The notes beneath the pieces are model-generated. The model saw nothing but the letters and a program-made list of their open reading frames with translations. It was not told where the DNA came from and ran no database searches. From positions 52,455,459 through 52,519,458 of the forward strand of contig JAOANR010000004.1 in assembly GCA_030278955.1 (NCBI GenBank): DNA of 64,000 nucleotides, read 5' to 3'. The DNA comes from Hygrophila difformis (lineage: Eukaryota > Streptophyta > Magnoliopsida > Lamiales > Acanthaceae). Position 1 is the stretch's first letter; each line of letters starts with the position of its first letter. Positions 33,464 through 44,959 of the stretch are shown here, one piece after another. A program made the translations under genes and the position numbers.

Positions 33464-36376
33464 AATTATGGCTAATGTTTCAAAGCAGGAATTCCTCCCG
33501 TTATAAGTTCCAGGTGATAAAGACATGTTCTGGACACGAGACGTTAAAAGGCACTGGTTTCAATGGGGTTAGAAGATATTACTACCCCGGAAAAAAGGCA
33601 ATAAGCCAAGATCGAGTAAATTGCACCAAACAAGCTTGCTCTTAGTCTTGGTCATGAATACCAACAGGTCCATAGGTCTTAGTTTGGTTATACCAACAGA
33701 TTTAATGGACCTTTAGTTTGGTCATGTATACCGACAGAGTAACTGCTATCATATATTTCTGCCATCATTTTGATGAGCTTTTAAAGTGACAATATGTCAT
33801 ACTTGAAAATCCACCAAATTGTGGAAAATATTATTCGATCACCTGAAACTGATCGTAGTGTCTCTCTTGGTCGAATAAAGCAATGAAATATTATGAATCC
33901 AGGACAACTAAATTTTCGTCCATTCCACTGAATCAAAATATCTATGGTGTTGCTTAATGAAGATTTAAATCTACCAAAATCAGAGGTATACTTGTTTGTT
34001 TATTATTTCCAATATTATTATGACTAACCTTGCAGAATTGGATTCTATCCGAATAGCCATATTTCGGGCCAACGATATGGAAATGAAATGGGCTTTAATG
34101 AGCCTAAAAATATTGTGTGATAAAAATATCATACTTGGCTTGGGAAAGCAAATTGAGCTATTGGCCAATACTATGCCGGAATCAGATAAAATTTTGGCAC
34201 GAATCAAATCGTCTTTATAATGACGAAATGCTGCAAAACCCAAAATGAGGGTAAACCTCAAATAAGGGTATATATATGTCCGGTTAAACCGGATGAACTA
34301 TAAAGTATTCAAAATGATATAAAAGACCATTACGCCTATATATGGAAAAGGGTATTGAGAATCCACTAAAATGTGGAAAAAGTATACCTTCATTGATGAT
34401 CATATTGGCTTTCTTGGCTGAGAAATGAAATATTACTGAAAATTATGAATTCAAGCCAACAAGTTATTGCATTTTCCAAAAGAAAAATGATTGAATATGA
34501 TAATCCATGGAGTGATTATTGTTATGCCAAAAGGCAGAACATTGACCAAATTGTGATCGAAATTGAAACAGGGTTAAGCCATATTGGCGAATATGCAAAT
34601 GTAAATTCCCTGGAATTAAATAAATTGTCCATATGACGACAAAATTCCTTTTAAACCCAAAAGAGGTTTAGTATCGTTATGCCACGAAATCCACATTATT
34701 GTGTTATCGAAAAGGTCGTTGGATATTTAAATGTCACCTAGCTGGACATCTGGCTCGCTCATATTAATCTCAAAAGAGTAAACATCAAAGGCCAGATTTT
34801 GGAATGTGCTATATTGATCATGATTATTTACATGATAATAGAAGTGAAATATGATATCACGCACATGAGATTAAATAAATTCATTGAGCACAATATTGGT
34901 GCCAAATAAAGTGAAAATTCATGTATTAATTCCCCGTTACAATCTCCCTTTGTGTATATAAATTATACACTTATCGGGAAAATAAAGTGGGATGCCAAAT
35001 AAAGCTAGAGATATGTGCCTCTTCGAAAGTGCTATTACGCATGTTATACAAAAATGCAATAGCAATTATCCCAACTGAAGATGGGAAAGTCCATTGCTAA
35101 TTTAATCAGTGGAAGTTCAAAAAGACTCTGGAAGAGTTATTGTATACCTCCTGAAGGAGAATAAAAATTGTGCTTACAAATACACTATGATTGTGAAAAT
35201 CTTGAAAGAGCTTACTAAGTTTCAGTGATATATGAAAAATTGATATCACTATGAAACACTGAATGAGGCAATAAGACTCTTGATTTCAAATCATGATGCA
35301 AAGAAATTTGTTAAAGAAAATTGCATCAATATCTTCTAGCATGTATTATACAAATTAAAGCTGAGTGCCACTGAAACATATTATGTGATAGACCTGAAGT
35401 CTACAAGTAATTTTCTAAATTGGTACGATCGGCTTAGGCATCCTTCTAAAAGCATCATGCTGAGGTGAATTATTGAAGATTCAAATTCAAATGAATCTAT
35501 ATGCGTTGCTTACACATAATTAATTGTGAGCATAATGACATCCAATAAAGAAAATAAGATTGGATAATGCCACTGAATTTTAATCGCGTGCAAGCCAGGC
35601 CTGGCCAAAGTATATGCCAAAGTAAGTAATAACTAAAGTGCACGCTGAACTGATAAGGTCAAAGTTACCTACAACAGTCGGGGACATACTATACAACAAC
35701 GCTTGTGTAAATAAAGCTGACAGACTGTCATTAACTCTCTTCCCTAACATTGATATAAGCCCAATGTATAATAATTGAAAATATTTGGGTGCGCGATATA
35801 CGTCCCCATTATGCCACCCTAATTGGGCTCCCAATGACGATTGGGTATACGTATGTCGGATACAAATCACCATTAATTTGGTACCAAAATTTGGTGATTT
35901 TATATAAGGTTTGCAAATTATTTACCGACATTAGGGGGAGATGTGGATCAACCGAAAAAAATTGCAGAAAAAAATTGCAAATTCACTGCCAAACATATCA
36001 TGTGATTCTAAAAGGGTTACTAAATCCCACATATCGGCATTCCCCAAGGAAAACTTGTTGCCTGAGTAAAATGCTTATTGCACAAGATAATCACTTGGTG
36101 TCGAGTATGTCCTAAATGGACCAATTACAAATATGAAAGATAAAATTTCTTTCACACCAAAAGTGCGATAAATCATCTGGTTCTAAAGGTAAAAATCCTC
36201 GAGGTTTACAGATTTTATAAAGTGACAAAATTGATGAAACAAGCTCTAGAAATGAGCAAATAGCTCAAAAAAAAAGAGCAGGGCCCTTAAAAAGGAATGA
36301 GATCTCAATCAATTGTCACAAATAAAATATTTGGAACCCAGATGAAATTATATTGCAATCCTAAATCGGTTGATGA
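33464..36376 (+). pseudogene. Copia gag / integrase region, broken
   Basis: A start-like ATGGCTAATGTTTCAAAGCA is followed within about 50 bp by a stop. No retroviral-type zinc knuckle (CX2CX4HX4C) survives. The GAG-pre-integrase signature is at about 35412-35460 with an in-frame stop right after IML. Integrase pieces (WYQNLVILYKVCKLFTDIRG) are near 35880. The total gag-to-integrase length is well below that of an intact element, so there are deletions as well as point changes. Confidence 0.7.
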
Positions 36377-37104
36377 ATGTCGGTTAAAGATTGGTATTAT
36401 GTGCAATCTAAATGCACGTTATTTACCAGCCTCAGCAAAAGTTTAATAAATGACCCTATATGCCCATGTGTTTTTATAAAGAAAAATGGGTCAAAATTTG
36501 TAATCGTTGCAGTCTATGTTGATGATTTAAATTTAATTGTAACTCCTGAAGAGCTAGAAAAGGCAATTGAATATCTGAAAAGGGATTTCGAAATAAAGGA
36601 TTTTGGGAAAACAAAATTCTGCCTTGGCGTGCAAATTGAGCATTTGGATAAGGGTATTTTTGTTCAGCAATCAACTTATACCCAAAAGGTATTGAAGCAA
36701 TTTCGAATGGATTATGCTCATCCATTAAGTAGTCCAATGGTCGTTCGGGCACTTGATCCGCAAAGGATCCATTTAGGCCAAAGGAAGATGATGAAGAACA
36801 ACTTGGCCCAGAAATGCCATATTTAAGTGCAATTGGTGCGATAATGTATCTAGCAAATAACACGCGACCTGATAGCGCATTTGCTGTTAATTTACTCGCA
36901 AGGTTTAGTTCTTGCCCTACTCAACGATATTGTAAAGTCATAAAACACATATTTCGCGACAAATTCAATCAGAAGAAAATTGATGTGCGACAAATTCGAT
37001 CAGAAGAAAATCTAGCGGATTTATTGACCAAGGCATTGCCGACTGCAACATTCGAGAAGCTTGTGAAGAAAATTAGAATGCGGCGGCTTCGAGATTTAAA
37101 ATGA
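36377..37104 (+). pseudogene. Copia reverse transcriptase-RNase H fragment
   Basis: Frame 36377-36826 carries CVFIKKNGSKFVIVAVYVDD and FGKTKFCLGVQIEHLDKGIF, the finger-palm part of copia reverse transcriptase with its YVDD active site. A frameshift near 36814 leads to MPYLSAIGAIMYLANNTRPD (the usual link to RNase H), then a large deletion, and the C-terminal IRSEENLADLLTKALP tail at 37104. The N-terminal half of RT and most of RNase H are gone, so no active enzyme can be made. Confidence 0.85.
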
Positions 37105-37241
37105 TGTCCAAATCAGGGGGAGCGACGAATACAAGAATATTGTACTCTTTTTCCTTCACTAGGATTTTTTCCCACAGGGTTTTTTCCTAGTAAGGTTTTA
37201 ACGAGGCATATTCTTTGTATTTAAGCATCCACAAGGGGGAG

Positions 37242-37544
37242 TGTTACAATGCACGTCGACAACACTACCTCATTACGTCGACGTCGACATAGCAGATGTG
37301 TGGATGCTTTGTTGCCATATATTTAGTTACTATTATTAGACATTGCTAGGCGGTTTTGTGCCTATAAAATGTGGTGAATTGATGAGAGTATGTACACTAC
37401 TGAATTCCATTCAAGTGGGAAATATATCAAATATCGTTTCTTCCCATTTCCTTTGTTTTCCATTTTCTGCCCTACTAAATAATTACACAAACACACACGC
37501 CCTATGCTAGCTATTCTAGCTAATAGGTTTAATATTATATAACA
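37242..37544 (+). repeat. 3' LTR of the copia element
   Basis: 303 bp, identical to the 5' LTR except A for T at 37487. Preceded by the polypurine tract ACAAGGGGGAG. Confidence 0.95.
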
Positions 37545-37549
37545 GCTAT

Positions 37550-38700
37550 TTGATTTGGAAAACTTTTTAAATTTTCCTATATATAGTATATGCAATTAAT
37601 ATGAGTAAATTTGCCGACTATATCCTAAAAACTTTTTTAAAAAATAATGTAGAATCAGTGAATCTTAATTAATATGAGTATATTATGTATTTAAAAAGTT
37701 TTCAACCACAATTTTGGTGAACATGACGTTGAGGCGTCTTGTAATGAAATAAAAAAGGCACATGAGCCAATATTATTTGGACATCTATCAAATATTCTTT
37801 GGACATCTATCAATTAATCGAGAATAGGAATCAAAATGTAAATACAACTTTCTCTTCACTAAGTACTCATTTGATAGGGCAGCTCGCCCCAAACATATTG
37901 CCACATACAAATGACATGATCTGCAGCCTAGCATAAAATGCTTTTGGACCAAATTTTAGTGGAAGCATAATGAGCTTCATATATCTACTATCCCAGTTAA
38001 AAGAAATATGAGTATAAGACAACATGCAGAATAACTCTGCACTATAGAGATGACTTATTAAAATATGCCTCTGTCTGTACATTTAGATAAAAGGAAAAAG
38101 AAAATGATATTAAACCATCCGGCATCCGGTGACTCTTAAAAGCGTAGAGCCTACATAATACAAAAGGGTGAAACGACCCCTACCACCAGAAGCATCGACA
38201 TAAATTCATTTCAACCTGAAAAGAATTGAAGAATCCAATCAGATCAAACGCCACAAACTAAAAACCAAAATATAAGTAGCAACTAAAACAGGGATAATAA
38301 TGTTTATACACGATGATCAACTTTCATCTATAAAACCATGAAAACAACAATATGTTTATATGGAAATTTAAAATTATAGCATTGTACTTATATTGTACTT
38401 ATATTTGCATGCTTATCCATTAGCAAACATTGTACTTATATTTGTATGCTTATCCACTTGGAATCTTGCGATATATCTTTAAAAATTTTTAGAAATGAAC
38501 TATATGGTAACATGGGCATTTGGTCGAGCTTAGCAGTAACCATTCACCAAGAAAACAAAATATTATACAGAAATGACAGTATGACAAACTTAGCAGGTAA
38601 ATAACCTACTAAATCAGGCAATCAAAGAAAGGAAAACAAAAGGTGTGTTTCCACTCTATTGGTGAAGGAACAATTAAGTGATTTATTAAAAGATATAAAA
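37550..38700. other. Spacer with short tandem repeats
   Basis: No gene recognised. ATTGTACTTATATT(TG) units followed by ATGCTTATCCA recur at about 38372-38455. A 71-codon minus-strand frame (37867-38082) has no recognisable similarity. Confidence 0.45.
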
Positions 38701-38965
38701 CTACTTCTTCCGTCTCACTATTTTTGTTACGGACCCACCCAGCACATATGCCGATACACATTTTTAACTGTTAATAACTTAAATTGTGTACAAGGAAAAG
38801 TTATAAAAAGTTAATTGTCTAAAACTACAAGATTAGACGAATCTAACAAGATCTCAATTGACTATATTTTTTCTTACATAGCTATGATAAAAATTCGAAT
38901 CAAAGTTAAACAGTGAATAGTGCCAAAAAACCATCCGTAACAAATTTACCGAGACGGAGGTAGTA
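38701..38965. mobile_element. Stowaway-like MITE
   Basis: CTACTTCTTCCGTCTCACTA and CCGAGACGGAGGTAGTA form inverted ends. The interior is nearly the same as 6303-6566, so the two are close relatives. Confidence 0.8.
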
Positions 38966-39691
38966 TAAAAGAGGTTTCGGGGTGCTATATCTAATGGGGT
39001 GGGCGAGAATCGGGCAAGACAGGCCGGTGGAAGAAGAAGATCCAACTATGAAAGAAGAGATGTCATCGAAGGAATTTGATTTTTATTTGTAGTGAAACTG
39101 CAAGGGAGCTGAGTTTTTGGTCCCTTAGTTTCTGCAGATGAAGAACAAAAAATTAAAACATTGACCTTGTAATAATGCATTCATTTAGGTGAAGGGAATG
39201 TGCAGTTGAGAATACTATTGTCAGGATAATAACACTCCAGTTTTTTCTGGCTAACTCCCAATAAGATAGAGTTCAACAGTAAGATGAAACTCCAACATAA
39301 TCGGAAGCAATTTACCAAGCATCATCAAAAAGCAATACCGACTTTGTAATAATGCATTCCTTTAGGCCTCAAGTGCTTTTATACAGTTTAAGGTAAGAGC
39401 CAGTAGTACCTCAAAGTAGATTGATATAACACGACGGAGGTTTCCAAGGATGTAGATTGATATACCACGACATGAGGTTTGAATCAACTTCTTCAATCAA
39501 TCAAACAAAAATACTCCGTAGTCTAATAATTGAAATCTTGAAAAACAATTCACAATTTACTAAATGCTGCTCTCATACAAATCAAACAAATAATTAACAA
39601 AAAAGAAAAAAAAAACGGAAGACCTTCACCTGTATCAAATCTGCGAACACCCTTTATTTCATGGACACCACAACAACAAAATCTGCAAAGA

Positions 39692-39814
39692 TCAGCACGT
39701 ATTCTGATAGGCCTCTTGTCTGCTCAATGCTTCGATCTTGGAATCTCCGACAATGATATACATCTCAAAGGTTGGGCTACTGAAGACAACTTGCTTTGAG
39801 ATTAAGAACAATAT
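39692..39814 (-). pseudogene. NAC-alpha (nascent polypeptide-associated complex) exon-like fragment
   Basis: After an acceptor ATTGGCAG, the minus strand reads ILFLISKQVVFSSPTFEMYI then IVGDSKIEALSRQ before a stop. This matches the core of the NAC domain of the alpha subunit, where plants have ILFVISKPDVFKSPTSDTY and FGEAKIEDLSSQ. The usual following QTQAAEQF and the C-terminal UBA domain are absent, and no partner exon was found nearby. NAC binds nascent chains at the ribosome. Here I see only one exon, diverged, so a fragment is the safe call. Confidence 0.5.
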
Positions 39815-41284
39815 CTGCCAATTAATGGCTTTGGTTAAATTAGTAAGATGAACCAAAACGTGAATAATCAAATGCATGAAAACATAAATTACACTTTTTT
39901 GACCGGTTGATTGTGACCCTGCTAAGGTTTCATTCAAAATTTCAACATGCTCTTGCGGATCTTCTTCTCACTTCTGTTTTGCTTAATTTCTTTGAACATT
40001 CACTTGACTATATTCAAATTCTGAAATTTCTTACCTTGAAGATTTTGAACTTTTGACTCAAACATCTTCCCTTCTATATAGTTCCGCTACAAAAATCGAA
40101 ATAGAGCATTTGCAGAAAGCATATTAGATTATGAAAACAATTCGAATAGACCCCAAGCACTTATCATAGGTTTGAAAATTATCACTATCAAAGTGTGTTT
40201 AGAATAGTTAATATCACTATCAAAGTGTTGTCAAACTTTCAGAAAAGAGAAAATAAGTAAAACTTTACACTACATTAGATTAAAAGGTACCGACGAATAC
40301 CTGGAGCAGCAGGATCATTTGCTGCAAAAACCAATAAAGTTAAGACATTACGACAAATGACTAATCTGAAGTACATGATTATTTTTCCTTTTTCAGAATC
40401 CAGTGAACTCGAATTTAATAAGCAGGCATATTCTGGTATAGAGAGGTTCAACGGTTGCGACGGAGGTGACGAAGCATGAGGCAGCCGTGGAATTCAAGGC
40501 CAGAAAAAAAAACTCTATCGGACAACAGAGTCATGGAAAAAATTAGGATGAAACACAACGAAACTTATTGCTATCCACAAAACAAACACTGACACACACA
40601 CAAAAATAGTAGAGATTTTATAATTTTGGAGCAAAGCTACAATCAAAGTCAAAATTCAATAAAAAAAAAAAAGGCAAAGTAATTTCTAATCAATGAGTAC
40701 TGCCACATTGACCTGTATTGAAAAAAGGCATAAACTATACATGATTTGGTGATTTTCATAACTACCTCCAGGCCAGGGGAAATTTCAACAAAAACATCAT
40801 ATACAACAACAACAAATTTGATCTCACATCAAATGAATTCCATTGTGAAGTTGCTCATAATGGCTTTAGACTCCTTCAAGCTTTACAAATCTTTAGCTGT
40901 TAACTTGACCTGTAACAGCCAGCACATTGATTAATGACAGAAAGCAACACTCAGGTGAAAAGTCGAACAATGGAGAAAGAAATATGCATCTAAACGTTAA
41001 AAACATATAACTTCTTACATAAGAGGGCATAGTAAATCAGTAAGAGAAAACATATAATGAAAATGAAACTATAAACAATAAATTTCAGCAGTAACAATAA
41101 AAATAAATAAATAAACAGATTGGTGAAAACACACAAAAATAACTTACAACTACAATCGAAGAGCAGGTGGTAACTGAGAATTCATATCGCACTGTTAATC
41201 CTTGTAGAAATGATCCAAAAAAGAATACTGATAGAAATCTTTAGCTATAAAGCAAGAAGAACCAATGAAAAGTTAGTTATTTAC

Positions 41285-41541
41285 CTTCGAGCGGGTGTAT
41301 ACCATGTGGAGGAGTAGAAGTTGAAGTTGGTGGTGCGGTGGGCGGCGCAAATAGAATCTTCGACAGAACTGGTGATGCGGAAAGAAGGGAAAGCAGAAGG
41401 AAGCACAAACATAACACCATCGGCAAGTTGAGATTGGCCCCTATGCTTTGGCCCTTTTTCCGCTGTTGGGTTTCATTGCTGGATTGGGGATCTAATAGGA
41501 ATTGCGCCAATGCAATTTGCGAAGGCGGAGACAGATGCCAT
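41285..41541 (-). other. Candidate exon, unrecognised product
   Basis: On the minus strand, a stretch with a clean donor (CGAAG/GTAAAT at 41285) has two possible readings. ATG at 41541 gives MASVSAFANCIGAIPIRSPI, which looks like a plastid transit peptide but meets TGA after 22 codons. ATG at 41510 stays open to the donor and has a hydrophobic segment (MVLCLCFLLLSLLSA) followed by a Pro/Thr/Ser-rich part. If the TGA is a mutation, this was the first exon of a plastid protein. No downstream exon identified. Confidence 0.3.
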
Positions 41542-41928
41542 TTTTCCCCTGTTGATTCATAATCAGTTCTGAAAAAAATTCACGGACTACCCAAAATTGA
41601 GCAGAGAACAGCTTTTCAGTTATTTAATGCATTCATTCATAAAATATGACATTGCAGTTGGACAATTCCTCAAGCTACTTGCGCACATTAAATTGACAAC
41701 ATGTAGGCTGAAAAGCAAATACAGGCTACCAATTCTCACCTCTTTCAATCCAAGATGGAAATACAAAAAGAAGATCAAACAAATACAACTACTATTCCCG
41801 GATCAAATTAGTCGGAACAAATTCGGAAAAAGGATCAGAATATCCTCCAACTCAAACAGTTCGAACAAAAATTGCACCTATTCCATGGTCAAAGTAGAAT
41901 ATACACACATACACACGCATACACTCAC

Positions 41929-42054
41929 CTTTTGGATAAAAGAAATAGAGAGAAATCCGCAGCCAGAATTGTCGTCGTTTGCGAGTTCGCCGTCGCCCTT
42001 TATTGTCACCGCCACTGCATGGTTGCCATTCTCCGTCGATGAAATCTCCGCCAT
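41929..42054 (-). pseudogene. NIP aquaporin-like first exon, isolated
   Basis: ATG at 42054 (MAEISSTENGNHAVAVTIKG) runs 42 codons to FLSISFIQK and a good donor (AAG/GTGAGT). This resembles the cytosolic N-terminus of plant NIP1-type (nodulin-26-like) aquaporins, whose first intron falls after the QK that precedes the first membrane helix. No LIAE(F/V)LGTYFL helix, NPA motif or later exon was found on this strand down to 39 kb, so the rest is missing. A pyrimidine-rich leader and an AT run lie upstream. The assignment is from N-terminal resemblance only. Confidence 0.45.
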
Positions 42055-42164
42055 TTGCAGCACTGCTTCTTCAAGGATTTGAGAAATTTAGGAATTTGTA
42101 GAGAGTAATTTGTTGAAAGAGAATTCTGAAGCTTGTATGGATATGGAGAGGGAGATCAACGCAC

Positions 42165-42171
<7 letters not shown>

Positions 42172-42195
<24 letters not shown>

Positions 42196-42196
42196 T
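42172..42196. repeat. (AT)n microsatellite
   Basis: About 12 AT units, 120-145 bp upstream of the NIP-like ATG on the minus strand. It could include that exon's TATA region. Confidence 0.85.
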
Positions 42197-42880
42197 TCTG
42201 AAAATGAAGCCACTAGTTGACCACTATACAGAAAAGCAAAATCCATACCAGAATATCTTTTGAGAAACAATAATAGAATCACATTAACAGGAACGGCGAT
42301 GGGAAGATGAACGACGAACGGCGACGGGAAGACGAAGGACGAACGTTGACAGGAAGACGAAGACGCAAGGCCGCGAGCAGAGGACGGGGAGAGGAAAGGC
42401 AACACGCAGCTACACGCGAGATCGGCGAGGCGGCGCCGGAGTGGTGGGGGAGGATCGAAGGGAGTGGCGGTCTGGAACTAATTCTGGAAGTGAGATGGGC
42501 GACAGTGCGAGACTTCGAATAAGGAGATACTTCGAATGTGGGAGATTGATGGGCTGATCCGGGAAAGAGACGATTTTTGGGAAGATGAACCGATTTTGGG
42601 AAGAGAGTTGTTTAGGGAAGATGGCTGCAATTAAGGGGAAGGAGATGAGTATAGAATTTTTTCCCTTTTTTATTTTTTAAAATGGCAATTTTGTAAATAG
42701 ATAGGTGTGTGAGAGAGAGGGTACAAATTGTTGAATTGAGAGAGGATGAGAGATGGGCGGGAAACTGTGTGCGTATTTCAGGTTGTTGATAATGATACTT
42801 TGTGGGAGGGTGGGTTTATGGTGTATTATTTTTTATTTATGTTTATTTTTCTTTTTTTTCTTATGCATCTCATAACTATT

Positions 42881-43053
42881 TTTTTTTAAGGAGCTATTGA
42901 AGGCCTGGAAAGGGGTGGTGGGAGCCCATGCCACATAATTACAAAGGGGAGAATAAAAGGGAGGGATAAGGGGCCGGTGGGGATCGAACCTCCAACAGTC
43001 CAACCTTCCGTTGGAAGCCTAGGGACGTAACCACTTGGGTTAAGTCCACATCC
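42881..43053 (-). mobile_element. tRNA-derived SINE, reversed
   Basis: A T-run, then the reversed tail (GGAGCTATTGAAGGCCTGGA; GGGAGCCCATGCCACATAAT) and a reversed head with box-B complement GGGATCGAACC. Short ACTATT repeats lie on both sides. Clearly the same family as 1953-2115. Confidence 0.8.
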
Positions 43054-43059
43054 CACTAT

Positions 43060-43650
43060 TAAATATTATGATATTATAATAATATTATTTTATATATATT
43101 ATTTATTTGGCGGAATTATATATATTATTTATTAATATATTAATTGTTTTAATTTAATTATTTAAATAATATTTTTAATAAATTATTTATTATTATATTA
43201 ATTATCTTAATTTAATTAATTTTAAAATAATTTTATTTTAAGTATATTATTTATTAATAAATTAGAAAAAAAATATTTATTTATTTAAAAATATAATACA
43301 TGATGATGTAATACAACATCAATACCAAACACTGTGTATAACATTAATTTAATACAATACATCCGCATTAAATAATACAATACACCATAATACAGTAAGT
43401 GTTCCAAACGTGCCCTATAAGCTATAATTCTTGTTAATAAAACATTAAAATTCAGTTATGTAATTCAATAAATTTAAGATGTGTTATTTTCAAGTTAATT
43501 CTTTTTATCTGTTTCCTTTTTTTTTTGGGTTTGAATTAAGTACTCCATGTATTGCCCTCTTTTTGAATAATTTATCTTTTCATAAAATAATAATAAAATA
43601 TTGTAGTATATTTTTCTCTATTTGTTAATAAAGAATTAAATATTCCATCT
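43060..43650. other. AT-rich spacer, possible MITE end
   Basis: TATTA/TTTAAT low-complexity sequence. Near 43390-43425 CAGTAAGTGTTCCAAACGTG, then CCCTATA resembles, inverted, the TATAGGTATGTTTGGTACGG end near 13911, hinting at one more MITE family. No gene. Confidence 0.4.
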
Positions 43651-43669
43651 TTTAAGTGTATCGATTATT

Positions 43670-44880
43670 TTTTTTCGGAAGAAAGGAGGGCCGAGGCCTT
43701 TATTAATCAATCACCTGTAAGGTGTGGTACAGACCAAAACGGTCAGAATCAAGGATATCAAACATAAAATCAGGGGGCCAAACACAATGTTGGACACCAC
43801 CAACAATTGGCAATCCTTTGATGAACATGTCTGCAGCTGCATTGCACTCGCGAGGAACAAGGTTGAAATGAATGTCCCAGCTCCAAGCATTCATAATCCT
43901 GATGTGATCCAGCCATTGCTCTGTAGTATTAGCCATATCAGACCCATGAAGGATAAGATCAATAGCATGCTTACAGTCAGTTTCAATGATCAACTTCCTG
44001 ATACCCATAGACCAGGCCAGCTTCATGATAATAAGAACAGCCTTGATCTCAGCATGCAAGCTATTCAAGAACCTATCTTTGACACAGATGCCGCCAAGCC
44101 ATTCTCCAGTGTCCGATCGTAATATACCACCAGCAGTCCCTTTGCCATGTTTGAAACTACCATCACAATTAGCTTTAGTCCATTGGGCGGGAGGTTTTTC
44201 CCAACGTGTGCGGCTACAGCTCCAAGCTTTGACACCAAAAGATTTGAGCTCAGATCGGGCAGCAAGGAATTCATTGGTAGCCCTATGAATTCTGTTGTGA
44301 ACAGTATCCCAATTAACCCGTTCATGCGCGTAAAACTCCTTACATCTTAACTTCCAAATGATCCAAATCCCATTGGCGAAGAGTGGCGCCTTCTTTTCCC
44401 CAATAGAGTTCCAAGTCATAGCTAAAATCCAATCTTTAATGTTCATAGCATCAAAACCCTGAGTGGTGGAGAACCCAAACCTAGACCAGACCACAGAGGA
44501 AGAAGAGCAATCACGAAGGGCATGGAGACAATCTTCTTCATCACCACATTTCCAACATCGGGGATCAGTGGCTATGTATCGTATGCACCTCTCCCGAGCA
44601 GTAAGAAATTTGCCATGCAGAGCAAGCCAAAGAAAAAATCTCGTGCGGTGGTGCACAGGCCATTTCCAGATAATATCCCAACTCAGACTAGACACAGTAG
44701 GGGACAAAGAAAGCCAATGTTTCAGGATACCGCTAACAGTGAAATGACCCCTGGCATCTGGTTTCCAAAACGGGCGATCATCCAGGGAAGTGAGAGTTGG
44801 AGGTGCTTCAAGATATAGTTTCTGGATGCCATCTGGGGAGAGGACCGAAGTAAGCTCTTGAAGATCCCAGCTGGTATGAT
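43670..44880 (-). mobile_element. 5'-truncated LINE with 16-bp target duplication
   Basis: The 16-mer AAGTGTATCGATTATT occurs exactly at 43654-43669 and 44881-44896. Between them, in minus orientation, is the 3' end of a non-LTR element: part of ORF2, a short 3' UTR (ATTAATAAAGGCCTCGG...) and a short T-run (A tail) next to the duplication. Long duplication, 5' truncation and a tail are the marks of target-primed reverse transcription. Confidence 0.95.
43703..44880 (-). CDS. LINE ORF2 C-terminal part (zf-RVT and RNase H), truncated
   Basis: Open throughout, the frame continues 25 codons into host DNA (to an ATG at 44956) only by chance. Within the element it encodes the zinc-binding RT-associated region (IIWKWPVHHRTRFFLWLALH, CWKCGDEEDCLHALRDC) and then a full RNase H fold: CDGSFKHGKG, LHAEIKAVLI, ETDCKHAIDLI and PRECNAAADM supply the four expected acidic positions. 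It ends at 43703. The endonuclease and reverse transcriptase are absent because of 5' truncation, so it cannot retrotranspose itself. The lack of any stop in about 390 codons implies a young insertion. Confidence 0.9.
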
Positions 44881-44959
44881 AAGTGTATCGATTATTGAAG
44901 TGATCTATTGTTGGTAAAATTGAAATCACTCCACGAGGCGCCAGCAGTAAAAACAATTG

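Larger units (their letters stand above)
33084..37544 (+). mobile_element. Ty1/copia LTR retrotransposon with decayed interior
   Basis: The element is 4461 bp. Two 303-bp LTRs (TGTTACAATG...TATATAACA) flank it, and the 5-bp target GCTAT is duplicated at 33079-33083 and 37545-37549. A purine tract (AAGGGGGAG) precedes the 3' LTR. Remnants in order: a gag-like start near 33464 (ATGGCTAATG), GAG-pre-integrase (NWYDRLRHPSKSIML near 35412), integrase C-terminal pieces (near 35840-35960), reverse transcriptase with YVDDL, and RNase H. The order INT-RT-RH marks Ty1/copia. All frames are broken, yet the LTRs differ at only one base. Confidence 0.95.

Noticed and set aside
36474..36863. 129-codon minus-strand frame over the copia RT
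   Set aside because: Antisense shadow of the reverse transcriptase fragment.
42088..42522. Frames on both strands upstream of the NIP-like exon
   Set aside because: Arg/Glu-rich plus-strand and Leu-rich minus-strand readings mirror each other across a purine-rich repeat (GACGGGAAGACGAAGG); no support as genes.
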